NCBI GenBank assembly: GCA_009809945.1
Contig: WTPW01000939.1
Location: 4,766-68,765, forward strand
Reading direction: 5' to 3'
Source: Gigaspora margarita
Taxonomy: Eukaryota; Glomeromycota; Glomeromycetes; Diversisporales; Gigasporaceae
DNA: 64,000 bases
Shown here: positions 35,462 to 46,864 of the stretch, piece by piece
Layout: the number at the start of each line of letters is the position of its first letter
Numbering within the stretch: position 1 is the stretch's first letter
Made by a program: the position numbers and the translations under genes
Notes under the pieces: model-generated
What the model saw: only the letters and a program-made list of their open reading frames with translations
What the model was told of the DNA's origin: nothing
Databases searched by the model: none

Positions 35462-36626
35462 TAGGGCTTGGAACCGGATAACCTTTAACTGGTTAATCCA
35501 GATCTATCTGGATATCCAGGTAATGATTTGATTTACACAGGTAATATAGTATGGATATATCTGTTAGATTTACTACATAGTACAGGTTTACCTGTTTTGC
35601 ACATATATATCGGTATCAGTATATAAAATAGCATGATAAAAATCAGGATCTACTGTTTTTTATATTGCATATACTAGTATTTTAAAATTGGACCAGTGCA
35701 ACAAACAGTGCATGATCTGGAATTTTTTGAAGTAACCGGTGCATATTGACAAGATAGATTCTCACATACTGCTAACTACAAATACTTATTTATATAAAAA
35801 TTTTTTACAGTTTTTTTTTTTGAACCGGTATTTTTTTATATAACAGGTGCATGTACTGGTAAATTAAAATTTCTATTTTAAACACTGATCGGTATGAAAA
35901 AATAATACAAATAACATGACTTTTATATTTTGTATAATACCTTTTTTTTTACATAAATTCTCAGTTCGTCTGTTTAAACTTTTTTAATTGGGTAAGAAAA
36001 AATATGAAATTTATTTTTACATATTAATGTATTAATAGTAACGACAGAGTTAGCGAAATAAGAAACTCCAAATATGCCAATTTTATCTACAGTATCTATT
36101 TATTTATATATCGATCGATATCTTAATTTGGAATTGTTTACTTTAATTTTTTGATTGGTCATCTTTAAAGAACGTATTTTCACATATTTTTGTAACATTA
36201 AAAATTATTTATAATAAGAAAAAAGTGAAAGCAAATATGCTTAGGCTTACTGAATTTATCTATAATTTTAAATTTGGTTTGCATATTAAGTCTTTGATTG
36301 GACGTATCCAAAGCGTGATCCAAGTGTGGGAAAAGTTTGATCTTACTATAACGATTCTATTTTAACAATTTGTAATTATTACTTTCAATTGTTTGAATGA
36401 TTAATGCATCGAGTAGGTTTGTAACTCATGGTAGAAATGATAGTAATTCCAATACAAACTGATTCTTCTTTTTGTCAATATCGGAATGCTAAAAAAGTGA
36501 ATTTATAAGAATGGTTGTAATATAAATATACCTGGGTAATCTGGGTAATCCAGATATACCCAGATAATCAAGTTGCTTAACTGTAGTTAATCCGATTAAG
36601 GTTTTTTTAAATGGGTCCAACCCCTA
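35462..36626. mobile_element. 1.2-kb non-autonomous hAT
   Basis: The ends TAGGGCTTGGAACC and, reverse-complemented, TAGGGGTTGGACCC are flanked by AACCAGAT (35454-35461) and AATCAGAT (36627-36634), 7 of 8 alike. Subterminal words GGATAACC, TCCAGATCTATCTGGATATC and GGGTAATCTGGGTAATCC recur at both sides. No transposase. It lies in the right ATCGAT-rich end of CATCAGC copy B. Confidence 0.85.
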
Positions 36627-36788
36627 AATCAGATATATATCGATTACTATCACTATTGATAATAATCGGTAGGAGTATTGATTATCGATATATATCTTAT
36701 CGGTTAGTAATCGATATATATCTATATATAAAATTTGCTGATGTACATCATTACCAAAGTGTAGATGAATACCTATATGGAACAGGTA

Positions 36789-38057
36789 CAGTGCCCGCTG
36801 TAAGTATCCGACCTCCTGTAACACGAAGAGAGGCAAGATAAAACTTTGTTTTTTTTATTTATTAAAAAATACATGATTCGTTTAGACTACTAATACATTG
36901 TGTAATCCCCATTGGCTTCAATTAAAGCCTCAACCCACCTTTCCATACTTTTGGCTAATTTAGTAGCAAGTTTGCGGGTTAATGCATTCTACTCTTTTAC
37001 CAAACACGATTTTAATCCTGCAAGAGTTCTAATTTTTTTCTTGCTATTTTAATTTTTAATAATCTCCAAACATTTTCGATAGAATTTTGGTCAGGGGAAA
37101 CAGATGGCCATGGAAGAACCTTGACATTGTTTTCTTCCTTCCAATTCTTTAACAAAGTTGCACAATGCTTCGAATCATTGTCTTCTTGCAAAATCCAACT
37201 ATCTGAATCTGCTCCAAAAAGAAGCTCAGCAGACGGGAGGAGACCTTGTTCATATATCCTAACCATATATTTGGCATTCAAGTTGTGCTGAAAGTAAATC
37301 AGCTTGCCAAAGCCTGAAGACGAAAAACAACCCCACACGTTGAGCTTCAACGGATGCTTCATGGACTGCCATAATTTACGCTGCCCAAACTACTACCAGG
37401 TTCTTAGATGCGGTTGATTCAAACGGAACGTACTTTCATCTGTAAATATTACCTGGTCCCAGTCGAAATCCTGATGATCTTTCGCCCATTTTAGCTGTTT
37501 CTCTTTGTGCTTCTCCGTGAGAAGTGGTTTGGAAAGCTTCGCATATATTTTGCCCCACCTTCACGTAGACGCTTTTGAATGGTGTGTACACTAACGCTAA
37601 CATTACGTTTTCCTATTTCCTGTTGTATTTCAACAGCAGTTATATTTTCTTTGTCACTTGCAAGCTTAAAGATCTTTGCATCTTGCCGCAGAGTGGTGAT
37701 CTGATTTCGACCAGGTTTTGGTTCATCATTTAAATTTTTTGTTTCCCCCTATTTTTTTACCCAATAAAGCGCACTAGACTTACTACAGCCTACAATTTTT
37801 GCTGTAGCACCAAGCCCAAGCTTCGGACCTTTGGAATGATAGTGCAAAAAAATGATTTCATGTCGCTTATGCAGCAGAAGAGGCATTTTAAGGGTTCAAA
37901 ATTTGGGCGGAGAACATTGTCCTAGTAAATAGATGAATTGCCTACAAATGGTAAGTATGATCAGCATTTGCATCATTGTTTGTCATGGAAAAATTTTAAG
38001 GTTGTATGTACAATGCATGTGATATTACACCGGGTCAGATACTTACGGCGGGCACTG
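36789..38057 (-). mobile_element. Tc1-type mariner element, 1269 bp
   Basis: The left end CAGTGCCCGCTGTAAGTATC and the right end, reverse-complemented, CAGTGCCCGCCGTAAGTATC are flanked by TA on both sides (36787-36788, 38058-38059). Size and termini are typical of Tc1 elements. The transposase gene fills the minus strand. It is inserted in SINE B copy 2, a few tens of bases to the right of copy B. Confidence 0.95.
36890..37886 (-). pseudogene. Tc1 transposase (DD34E), broken
   Basis: ATG at 37884-37886, stop at 36890-36892, about 332 codons. The N-terminal helix-turn-helix region starts MPLLLHKRHEIIFLHYHSKG. The catalytic core is visible as IFTDEST (first Asp), LQEDNDSKH (second Asp) and SPDQNSIENVW (Glu), with 34 residues between the second Asp and the Glu. 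WGCFSSSGFG marks the middle of the core. Breaks seen: a stop near 37749, a frame change near 37550, two adjacent stops near 37393, a frame change near 37010 and a stop near 36990. All three catalytic residues are still present. Confidence 0.92.
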
Positions 38058-38205
38058 TATCATTTTATTAAGTTTTCTATTAAAAATAAACTATCTAAAA
38101 AATTAGTTAGAATTTTAAGGGATCAGCTTAGTATCTGAGGTTAACTTCAACTGACTAATATATCAGAGGACTGTACTAGTGATATACGAAAAGAATTGGC
38201 AAGAA

Positions 38206-38501
38206 GAGAACCCCAGATATCTCTCATATAGGTCATAATTGGGTTTTGGCCAATTTTAATCTAATTTGCTAAAAATAGCAAAACTACATATTGTTAAATA
38301 ACTCTTAATCTAGTAAACAAAATTGAATGAACATTTTTTTTAGATACACATTACTAAAAGCTTTATTTTAAAAAAGGTTCATTCAAATTGAACTACTGAA
38401 TGCCAAGATAATTGCTAAAAACTGTTTTTTGTTTTTTAAATTTTAGAGATTTTTGCTAAAATATATAATGTATAATCTTTGTACTAGATGTCTGGAGTTC
38501 T
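38206..38501. mobile_element. 296-bp hAT-like MITE, family AGGACCC, copy 1
   Basis: Homologous in reverse orientation to 52037-52330, with ends AGAACCCCAGATATCTCTCA and TAGATGTCTGGAGTTCT. The 8-mers beside it are only partly alike, as expected for an old copy. It splits SINE B copy 2. Confidence 0.65.
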
Positions 38502-38586
38502 GCAGGAAAAACAGGAACCAGAGGGTTTAAATAGACAATGCCAGTATATGGGTTGCAGGTATAGTAGCTAGTATAGAACCTTTAGG

Positions 38587-38835
38587 TAGTTTTGTACATT
38601 TTGGCTATTTATAGCCTTTTTTGATATATCTATGTCCAAAATTGTTCAAATATCCAAGATTGTCCAAAGCTTGTTCAGACTTTAATAATTAATAAATCTA
38701 TCTAAAAAATATATAACTATATATTTTTTTAAATGCTAAACACATTCCAGTTAAAATTAAAATAAGTTATTTTAATAAAATTTTAGATATTAAATTGTTC
38801 AAATTATTGTTCAAAGCTATTCTTTGACAATACTA
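38587..38835. mobile_element. 249-bp hAT MITE
   Basis: The ends TAGTTTTGTACA and, reverse-complemented, TAGTATTGTCAA are flanked by CCTTTAGG (38579-38586) and CCTTTAGA (38836-38843). GTCCAAA and GTTCAAA words fill both sides, and the AT core is close to that of the MITE at 14577-14856. Confidence 0.75.
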
Positions 38836-39010
38836 CCTTTAGATAGCTACTTAAATAAACAACCAAAAGTTACAAATGTAACTAGTTGTATTCTTATCTA
38901 TATAACAAATATCAGAAATTTATAAGCAGTTTCTACTAATCTTTACTTAAATAAAAATGCTCTTATCCCAAAATAAGAACTTTAATAAAAAAATTTATAT
39001 GTATATATAT

Positions 39011-39187
39011 GTTGTGCCCCAAATGCAAATCGGCCCAGTTGTCAATCTGGCCAAATTAAAAATTAATTTAGCCCGGATGTTAGGGTTAGGTTAGGGTTAG
39101 ATTAGACCAGTTTTTTATTTTGGCTGTAAATATTGATATCTGGGCTGTCCCAATTGACAACTGGGCTGATTTGCATTTGGGCACAAC
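39011..39187. mobile_element. GTTGTGCCC palindromic MITE, copy 2
   Basis: The ends GTTGTGCCCCAAATGC and, reverse-complemented, GTTGTGCCCAAATGC are flanked by ATATAT on both sides. It sits in the TA tail of SINE B copy 2. The middle carries TTAGGGTTAGGTTAGGGTTA, similar to telomere repeats. It is in opposite orientation to the copy at 7707-7880. Confidence 0.8.
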
Positions 39188-39440
39188 ATATATAAGGGAT
39201 TTTTTTTTTTTTTAAGTGAGGTCTTGCCTCAGTTTTTTATTATGAATCTGCCAATTACATTTATACAAATGAATTTCACAAATCTAAGCTATAAACTAGA
39301 AGCTTGGGCTGCTTTACCCATGTCCCATACTTACTAAGTAGGATCAAAGTCCTGCTTAATTGATTATACTATTGATATATTGAGGTGTACAATTGTATTG
39401 CACAAATAATCATTCCCATTTCTCCATCTTATTGTTTGTA

Positions 39441-41213
39441 CATCAGCAAATTTATAATAGCGTAATCTTACGTAAGATATTACGAACCGTAATATAAGCA
39501 AAATATTACGTAATATATTTCAAAATATTTCGAATTATCAAATTTTCGAAATATTACGAAAGTAATTTCGAAATATTTCGAAATAGGTTAACGAAATATT
39601 TCAATCTCTTTCAAAATAATTTAGGACTAAGAAACCAAGCTGGATCAGGATCAGTAGGTCTGTAACCTGGATCACGCATTAGACTGATTTTTCAAAATAG
39701 TTCGAAATAATTCGATGATATTCAAATTCTGTACTACAAGATTAGATTAGATCTTTTGTTTATAATTAGATCTTCTATTTTTTTCTTTCGCTTTTTTGTT
39801 TTTATTTCGTTTCATTTTTTATTTTCGTTTCATTTTTTGTTTTCGTTTCGTTTTTTTGTTTTCATTTTTATTTTTAATTTTTTTTTAATTATTTTTTATT
39901 TCAGCACTTTTACAAGACACCTTTGCCAGAAGATATACAATATTTCGAAACCTTTCGCATGTCTACTCAGACTTCCGACATAATCAAGAACACCAAGAAA
40001 GCTTCTTTAGAGAATGATTTAGTTAGGCGCAAGTTTTCGCAAGTTTTCGCATGGTTTTGCAAGTTTGTGCAAGTTTTTGCAAGGTTTCGCGTCATTTATT
40101 TTTTCGTTTCGTGTTTTTTGTTTTTGTTTTCTTTTGTTTTATTTTAAAATTTTTTTTATTATTATATTTCGGCACTTTGCGAGAACAGAACCCTTACTTT
40201 CTGGCACTTTGCACGAAAAACAACCCAGACTTTTTCGGTACTTCGCAACTTTTTTGGCATTTCGCAAGAACATTAACACGACTTTTGCAATTTCTGAATT
40301 TACAAGAACACAAACTCTTACGAAGATTTGGGGCTTCGTTTATTTTTTTTATTAGTTTGCTTACACTTTTTGTTTTTTTGTTTTTTTTTTTTACTTATTT
40401 TTTTAAATTTTATTTTAGTTATTCCTAACTTCTTCGAAACTTTGCGACTTTCCTCGGCAATTTGCAAAAACCAACACTTCTAAGAAACGTTTTTATTTTG
40501 AAGTTTTTAGAAAAAGAGTGCGAAACGAAGTTTATAGCCAAAACAAAAGAAGTAGTCAAAGTGAAGACAATAGAAAACAAAGAAGCGAAGATAATAACTA
40601 ACTATGGGTGAGCGAAATAAGTGTGTAGGGCTAGTTTTTTGTATATAGTGATAGAATTAGAAGCGAAGAAGTGCGAAAGTATTTAAAATAATATATAATA
40701 ATGTAAAAATAATACTGTAAAAAATGTATAATAATTAAAATATAATATATAATATAATATGTATAATATATAATAATAATAAATAAAAAAATAATAATAA
40801 ATAAAAAAATGTAAAATTTTTTAATAAATTGCGAAACCTTGCGAAATAAAGCGAAAACCTGTAAAAAAGTATGATTATGTGAATATGTATATCGTTTATT
40901 TATTTTTTAAAATTTTGCGAAAATTTGCCAAATATTGCGAAACAATGCGAAATGATCCAAAATATTGCGAAACAATGTGAAAATATCAAAATATTACCTC
41001 CTGCACGCATTAGTTTATTGATCTGCATGAGTACGCGACCCTGTGAGGGGAGGTAATTTGCATTTTTTTTATTTGGTATATTTCGTAATAACCGTAATAT
41101 TACCGTAATCTAACGTAATATATTACGTAATACACCGTGACGATCGTAAGATTTTCGTAATATTACGGGCCGTAATATCTTACGTAAGATTACGTATATA
41201 TAATTCGCTGATG
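39441..41213. mobile_element. CATCAGC-family TIR element, copy C (uninterrupted)
   Basis: This is the cleanest copy. The left end CATCAGCAAATTTATAATAG and the right end, reverse-complemented, CATCAGCGAATTATATATAC continue as CGTAATCTTACGTAAGATAT for about 54 bp in total. TA flanks both sides (39439-39440, 41214-41215). The interior order is AGGACTAAGAAACCAAGCTG, T-rich runs, repeated GCACTTTGCRAGAAC words (39905-40460), GAAGTGCGAAAGTA (40668), AATAATAATAAATAAAA and GCGAAAACCTGTAAAAAAGT (40850). No transposase; the frames over the T-runs are low-complexity Phe-rich artefacts. It lies in the LINE 3' UTR, which continues on both sides. Confidence 0.8.
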
Positions 41214-41225
41214 TATTCCTTTCTG

Positions 41226-42710
41226 TCATTTCTTTACAGTGCTTTTCAGATATATCTCCGACAACCATTTCTTCTTTTTTTCAATTTGTTTTTTCTCTTT
41301 AATTTGATGTTTCTTCTTCTTTCGTTCTCTTTTCTTCTTTCTACCTTCATTTATTTTCGCTTTTACATTTCTTTTCTTCCAAATCTTCTCGTATATTGAC
41401 TTTTCGATCTTGTGTAATAGCTTTATCGTGAGTCTTTCTTGCGGTTTCTTCATTTTATGTAGTTTGTTCATTTCTCTTGTCTCGTTTCTGTTTATCATTC
41501 CCAATATCACTCTCGTTAACATTGTTTTTGTATCTGTAATGCAGAAGGAATTAGTTATAGTTCGTATTATATTATTCATAACGTTTGGTGTTAGTATTGC
41601 ATGTTTTTCCAGTATCTTCTTGATATCTTCGTTTATTATTTTCTTTAAACTAATTACGTTTTTTGGGCATATTATCATGTGGTAGTTGCTGTCTGATCCA
41701 TTGCATCCTAATATGCATTCCAGAGATGTCTTCCCTTCTTTGTTTCGATTATATTTTACTTCCTAAGTAGGTAACTCCTCTAATAAAAGTTTAATTTTAA
41801 ACGCCTTTAATTTCGAGTATTTTGGGTTTGTATTTCTTGATGTTGGGCTGCATTTGTAGTTAATATAATTAAAAAATGTTTGCCAATCTACTTCTTCTTT
41901 TCTATCATCCCAAGTGATTGTCCTCAATTGTGATTGCCATTTTACAGTATAGTATGCATTAAATAAATGCCTTATGAATCTTCTAGTAGGGTGTTCAACT
42001 ATTGCTTTGTTCCATTTGATCATGAAGATATCCTCTCTTATTTTGTTATATCGTACTTCACCCAATATCTAATATTTGTATTTGGAATCTTTTACTTGTG
42101 TATCGGTTACAGGTTCAAACTCAAACCTAATCCCTTTTCTGTTTCCTAACGTTTTCCACATCCTCCATCCTACCCAGTTCTGGATTTGTTGTATCTCGTG
42201 AATTTTGCATTCCTGTTTATAAATTCCTTCTGCTTTCTTGCATAGATTTTCGTTTTGTTTAATCTTAACTCTTATTTTACAGTTTTTGTATGCTACTATG
42301 GTTAGTTGTATCAATGTTATTACAAAATTTTTCTCCTTAGACAGCTATTCTTTCGCTCTCGTTTTCAATTGTATTCCTTCTTGCTCGATCTGACATATTA
42401 ATCCATTCCTTTTTATACTATCAATTGTCTCGTACTTTGTGTATATTGATACAGTTAATTGTTTTTTCTTTCACAATTTACTACGGATCTCCTTCAAATT
42501 CTTATTATTCTTGTCATTATCCATTAATTTTATTTCATTATATAGTTCGAACTGTCTCGGTTTTTGCTCTTTTCTTTTTATTGTCCTTCTTAGTATTTTT
42601 AGATCATCTTTATCTATTTTGAGTTGTTTCTAATTGTCAACCATAATCTTTCATATTTTATCTGTTTTTATTCTTTTCGTACATCTGGTCCTATCCAATT
42701 CTGGGTTGTT
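41226..42710 (-). pseudogene. LINE ORF2 C-terminal region with zinc knuckle
   Basis: Continues the RT reading in broken frames. Visible parts are QNWVGWRMWKTLGNRKGIRF, IFMIKWNKAIVEHPTRRFI, a degraded knuckle CILGCNGSDSNYHMIICP (Cys-Cys-His-Cys spacing, near 41650-41720) and a very basic lysine-rich tail ending in KSTVKK before the stop at 41226. Stops lie near 41764, 42067, 42345 and 42640. No RNase H motif was seen here. Confidence 0.75.
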
Positions 42711-44716
42711 CTAATAACATCCTTCACATAGTTTCAGTTTATCGTGTTTTTTGTTTGCTATCCAGTATTGTGTTGTTGCTATGTTGTCTTTGATCGATGT
42801 TATTCTTCCTATAAAGTTCGTATTACTAGAGCTTTCTACTATCCAATCTTTTTTCTGTGGTTTTTCTTTACTCATCCACAGATTTAGTTTTATTACTTTA
42901 TCTTCTTGTACTAGGTATTCCTCCTCTATTTTTTTCTTTATCTGTTCATACCACCTTGGTTTTTTTCCTTTGATAGCTTTTTCTGTTGTTTGCATAAGCA
43001 AACTCCATTCTAAGACCTTCTTTACATTATAGTCTACACATTGTTCAATGTATTTTAATTCCATCTTATTGCATCTTTCTTTAACTTTTTTACCTATCTT
43101 CATTGTCCGCAGTATTTCGTTAATTGATCCTCCCCTTTCTTCCTTTGACACAGGCCAATCCTTACTTTCACTTTTCTTGATTGTCATTCCAAGTTCTTTC
43201 ATATGTTCTAGCATTTTCACTATTGTAGTTCTACTTTCTTTTTGGGGCACTATGTAATTATGATGTTCCATTATTGACATATTTGTGTTTGCTGCTTCTT
43301 GTATCTGTTGCAGCCTTATCTTCAATGTTAATGTTTCAAAATATTTATGGTTCATTTGTCTGTATAGCATTGACATATACTGTGTAGTCTGTTTCTCCTC
43401 TACCGTTTTTACTTCGTAAATTTGGTAATGTAACATTGTCGAGTTAGGTATAGTTGTTGCTAATCCAGCCTTATTTTTGATTATCGCCATGTAGCTCTTT
43501 GTTATTCTCTCATATTTCTTTTTTGGTATAACTGTGTTTTGGCATCTATATGAGATCCTTGCCAGAATTACCATATTGATAAGGTATACCGCTTGCTTTT
43601 TGGTGATTCTTGCTCTTTCTATTCTTGTTATCGCACTTTTCGCTTTCTCTTCTATCTTATCTAAAACTGGTTTGTCATTTTTTTCTATCACAAACCAACA
43701 TCCTAAGATTCTAACTATTTCTTTCTTCCCAACAGCCTCTATCTTTACATCCTCATATTTGATTTCTTGTTCGGCCTTTTTGGTATTTATTGTCATTAAT
43801 GTTGACTTTTGAGGGTTTACTTTGATGTTAGTCATCTTAAAGAAGGATATTGCGATTTCAATTATCTTTACTAGTTCATTTTTGTTTTTCGCCACCTATA
43901 TTGTGTTGTCTATATACACTATTACGGGCTTGTTGCATATTAGTTTCTTTCTTTTAACACCTTCTTCATATTCAATTTCCATACTGTATCCTTGCACCTT
44001 TTGATATACTTTATGTAGTAATGGATCATAATAGATGCGCCATAAAAGGAGTGCGATCAGCTCTTCTTGATCCATGCCATCCTGTACTCTATATTTCTCT
44101 GTCATTCTTAGGCTTGTGATTATGATATTCTCTTTTCCTTTGAATATGTTCTCTATTAATTCCACTATTTCTTCGTTTACCTTGATTCGCTTTAGTGCTT
44201 TCTGTAATATTGGTATATGTATAGAATCATATGTCTTTGATATATCTTGACATAGGATCCATATTTCTTTGTCGTTTATGTGAGCGTCTTCCATCATATG
44301 TATAGTTGTCACAATAGGTGTTTTCATCAACATGTTTGGTAGTGCAACGTGATTGTTCATGTTTAATATAGGATATCTCTCTAACCTTTAGCTTAGCCTT
44401 TTCATAATAATTCTTGTCAGAATCTTTCTACTATTTTCTGTTAACGTAATAGGGCAGGTTTCTTCCAAGGTTCCAGTAAAGATTTCTTTTTTTGCTATCG
44501 GATAAATTCTACTCTTCTTTTAGCCTTTCAGTATCGTTTTTAACTTTAGGCACGCATTAAGGATTTTTAAAAATCTATTTTTGGCCGCACTGCTTAGGTT
44601 TTTTAACATTTCGTTCGCTATTCCTTGGGGTCCTGTTGCTTTATTATTTGGCGCTTCCTTTAGGGTCTTCTCTAGTTTCTCTATCTGAATTTCTTTGTTT
44701 ACGCCTTCATACCAAC
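42711..44716 (-). pseudogene. LINE ORF2 reverse transcriptase core
   Basis: RT motifs in order: NNKATGPQGIANEML (44615-44665), QDISKTYDSIHI (motif A, near 44240), GMDQEELIALLLW (near 44060), VIVYIDNTI (motif C, near 43905) and IVRILGCWFVI (near 43700). The active-site YxDD is YIDN and a stop follows within a few codons, so this RT cannot work. The 394-codon stretch 42711-43895 is the longest open frame of the window and holds thumb-like sequence rich in Lys and Glu. The 5' continuation lies beyond the hAT at 44717-46856. Confidence 0.9.
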
Positions 44717-46856
44717 TAATATTGTTAGCAAAATTGTTTTATGCTTGTAGAAATATTTCGACATTTGATATTTAGGCTGCTGAAATGTCTAAATATTGCC
44801 GAAATCTTAAATTATGCCAAAATGTCTAAATAATGTCGAAATGTCTAAATAATGTTAAAATATCTAAATAATGTCGAAATGTCTAAATTAAGAAATATAT
44901 ATAAAAAAACATAAGGGAATTAGGGCTATTAAGCAGTCCGACTAAAACCGCGGGTCCTCCTTAGAACTGTCTTTTTATGAGATGGACCAAAAAGACTATC
45001 GGTCTGAATATAGTTAGCTTTAAATTATAGTAACGAACATATGTAGCCTAATTTTGTGATATGCGAAGTTAATTTTTAGAGGCTTAGACAACAATAATAA
45101 ATTTAAATATTTTAAATCAGAGTTTTTCTTATTTACTGTTTATTTTATATTTTGCGAATTATTAATTTGTCTTTGCTTTCAAACTAAACATTAAATATTT
45201 TTGGATACAAATGACAAATTAGTATTATTGTTAGCAATTAAGGTTAGTTATTTTGGTTTTGCTATCACTTGCCTTGGTAAAGGCTGGCTCTATCTCCTAC
45301 TCACCATCCCAGTCAGTTGTTGGGCTCCGTGGCTGCAGTGGCAGTGCAAGGACCTATTAGTGGAACATTAGGCTCTGCGGCTGTAGTAGCACACAGATCT
45401 TAATAGTAGATAGTTAGGCTCCGCAGCTACAAGGACCTTATTAGTGGATAGTTAGGCTCCGCTGCTGCAGTGGCAGTGCAAGGACTTTATTGGTAGATAG
45501 TTAGGCTCTGCAGTTGCAGTAGCAGTGCAAGGGTCTTATTGGTGGATAGTTATGCTCCGCGGTTACTGTGGTAGTGCAAGGATCTTATTAATAGATAGTT
45601 AGGCTCCACGGCTCAGTACAAGACCTTATTAGTGGATAGTTAGACTTCGTGGCTGCAGTAGCAGTGCAAGAACCTTATTAGTGGTTAGTTAGGCTCCTCA
45701 ACTGCAGGAACCTAAAACAGATGCTGAGGATAACGCCCCTATTTTCTTTTTAGCTATATGGGCATATTTTAGATATCTTTCTTATGCTCATGTTTTCATA
45801 TATTAGTCAGGGTATAGTTTAGGACCTTGGGTTTAGGAAATTTTAGAACCAAGAGGTCAGTAGTTTATGCGTTAAACAGATTGTGAGAATGATTGGTACA
45901 GGTTCAAATAATTGGTTCTAGACTAGAGGTTTTGTCATAGGTATTGACGTTAAAGTATGAATGATAGAGCTTGTTTGAATAGTGAACCTATTCTCATTAG
46001 TGCTGTTAATCGGTCCATCCGGTCCGTCTTGGTCCAAAGACTGGCAGTCTTTTAAAAGTTAGACTGGACTGCGGTCCAGAACTGATTAAGACTAATCAGT
46101 ATGAGACTGGATGGAACGATTATTAGACTAATTAAATATCATATAAATTGCACTAACATATTAATTTATTACCCATTATTATTATAGACTCCATTCAAAT
46201 GATTAATTTATTACTTGTTTCATTACATAAAGCTACCTCTAAACAAATGTCTAAACCTGTCTATTATTATTAGAACTAGTAATAATAATGCGTATGAATT
46301 TTGAAACCATGCATATGATTTTTGCAGATATATTTTTATGCAAGCATGCTAGCATAATGCAGGTCAATTTATCTCAAGCATAAGTATTTTTTGAAAGTTT
46401 CCAACTGGAAAAAATTAATATAAATTATGAACAAGGTCAAGAGTGGAACAAAATTGCTTAATATTCTAACAATGGAGCGTTTTTTATAAACCAGGTATAA
46501 TATTGCGCATTATGCACATCATGTATAAAAAGCACTGAATAGCTTATCACTAATTAAGATTAAATTTATACTTAGTTGTGCTTTGTCTTTAAAGTTCAAA
46601 GTGCAGTAGTAATAATATAATATTCAATTATATATAAATAATTTTATATTTAATTTAGACAATTAGTCATATAGTATTTTATTTAGTCAAATATTTAGAC
46701 ATTTAGTCACATAGTATTTATTTAGTCAACTATTTAGACATTTAGTCAAATTTAAACTTTTGACATTTCAAAAAAAAATAATGCCATGTCGAAATATATT
46801 TAGACACTAATTGCCTAAATGGTTGACTAAATTAAGTATTTCGACTAACAACATTA
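44717..46856. mobile_element. 2.1-kb non-autonomous hAT with a GC-rich minisatellite
   Basis: The ends TAATATTGTTAG and, reverse-complemented, TAATGTTGTTAG are flanked by ATACCAAC (44709-44716) and ATACCAAT (46857-46864), 7 of 8 alike. The left side repeats AATGTCGAAATGTCTAAAT and the right side ATTTAGACATTTAGTCA, likely subterminal transposase-binding words. A minisatellite lies at 45318-45720. A GGTCC-rich inverted stretch at about 46015-46135 may be another nested end. No transposase. The LINE reading continues on both sides, which confirms the boundaries. Confidence 0.85.
45318..45720. repeat. Minisatellite of about 49 bp, eight to nine copies
   Basis: Units begin TTAGGCTCCGCGGCTGCAG, run through TGGCAGTGCAAGGACCTTAT and end TAGTGGATAG. 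Several units are shortened by loss of part of the GC-rich half. It is far richer in G and C than its surroundings and lies in the middle of the hAT element. Confidence 0.85.
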
Positions 46857-46864
46857 ATACCAAT

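Larger units (their letters stand above)
30821..36743. mobile_element. CATCAGC-family TIR element, copy B (5.9 kb with nested insertions)
   Basis: The left end TATCAGAAAATTTTTTATAT and the right end, reverse-complemented, CATCAGCAAATTTTATATAT are inverted repeats continuing into ATCGATATATAA motifs for over 100 bp. TA flanks both sides. The order of blocks matches copies A and C: AGGACTAAGCTGGATCAG at 31250, T-rich runs with GCACTTTGCAAG words (31560-32290), then GCAAAAACCTGTAAAATG near 35352. Insertions: a MITE (32488-32842), an unrecognised retroposon-like block (32936-35334) and a hAT (35462-36626). It is inserted in SINE B copy 2. Confidence 0.7.
30253..39010 (+). mobile_element. SINE family B, copy 2, opened by four insertions
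   Basis: A head with box B-like AGAGTTCAAATTC (near 30303) and a body homologous to 23627-24538 run to 30820. They resume at 36746-36786, 38060-38205, 38502-38578 and 38836-39010, ending in the A plus TA tail. The breaks are CATCAGC copy B (30821-36743), a Tc1 element (36789-38057), and hAT MITEs at 38206-38501 and 38587-38835. The tail then received the GTTGTGCCC MITE. Confidence 0.65.

Noticed and set aside
39080-39110. Telomere repeat tract
   Set aside because: Only two to three TTAGGG-like units inside a MITE present twice; not a chromosome end.
39756-40428. Several Phe-rich open frames in CATCAGC copy C
   Set aside because: They are translations of T-runs and TTTCG/GCACTTTGC repeats; frames are not conserved in copies A and B.
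41410-43812. Plus-strand frames over the LINE
   Set aside because: They are antisense shadows of RT and C-terminal coding sequence, hydrophobic only because Lys/Glu codons reverse to Phe/Leu/Ser.
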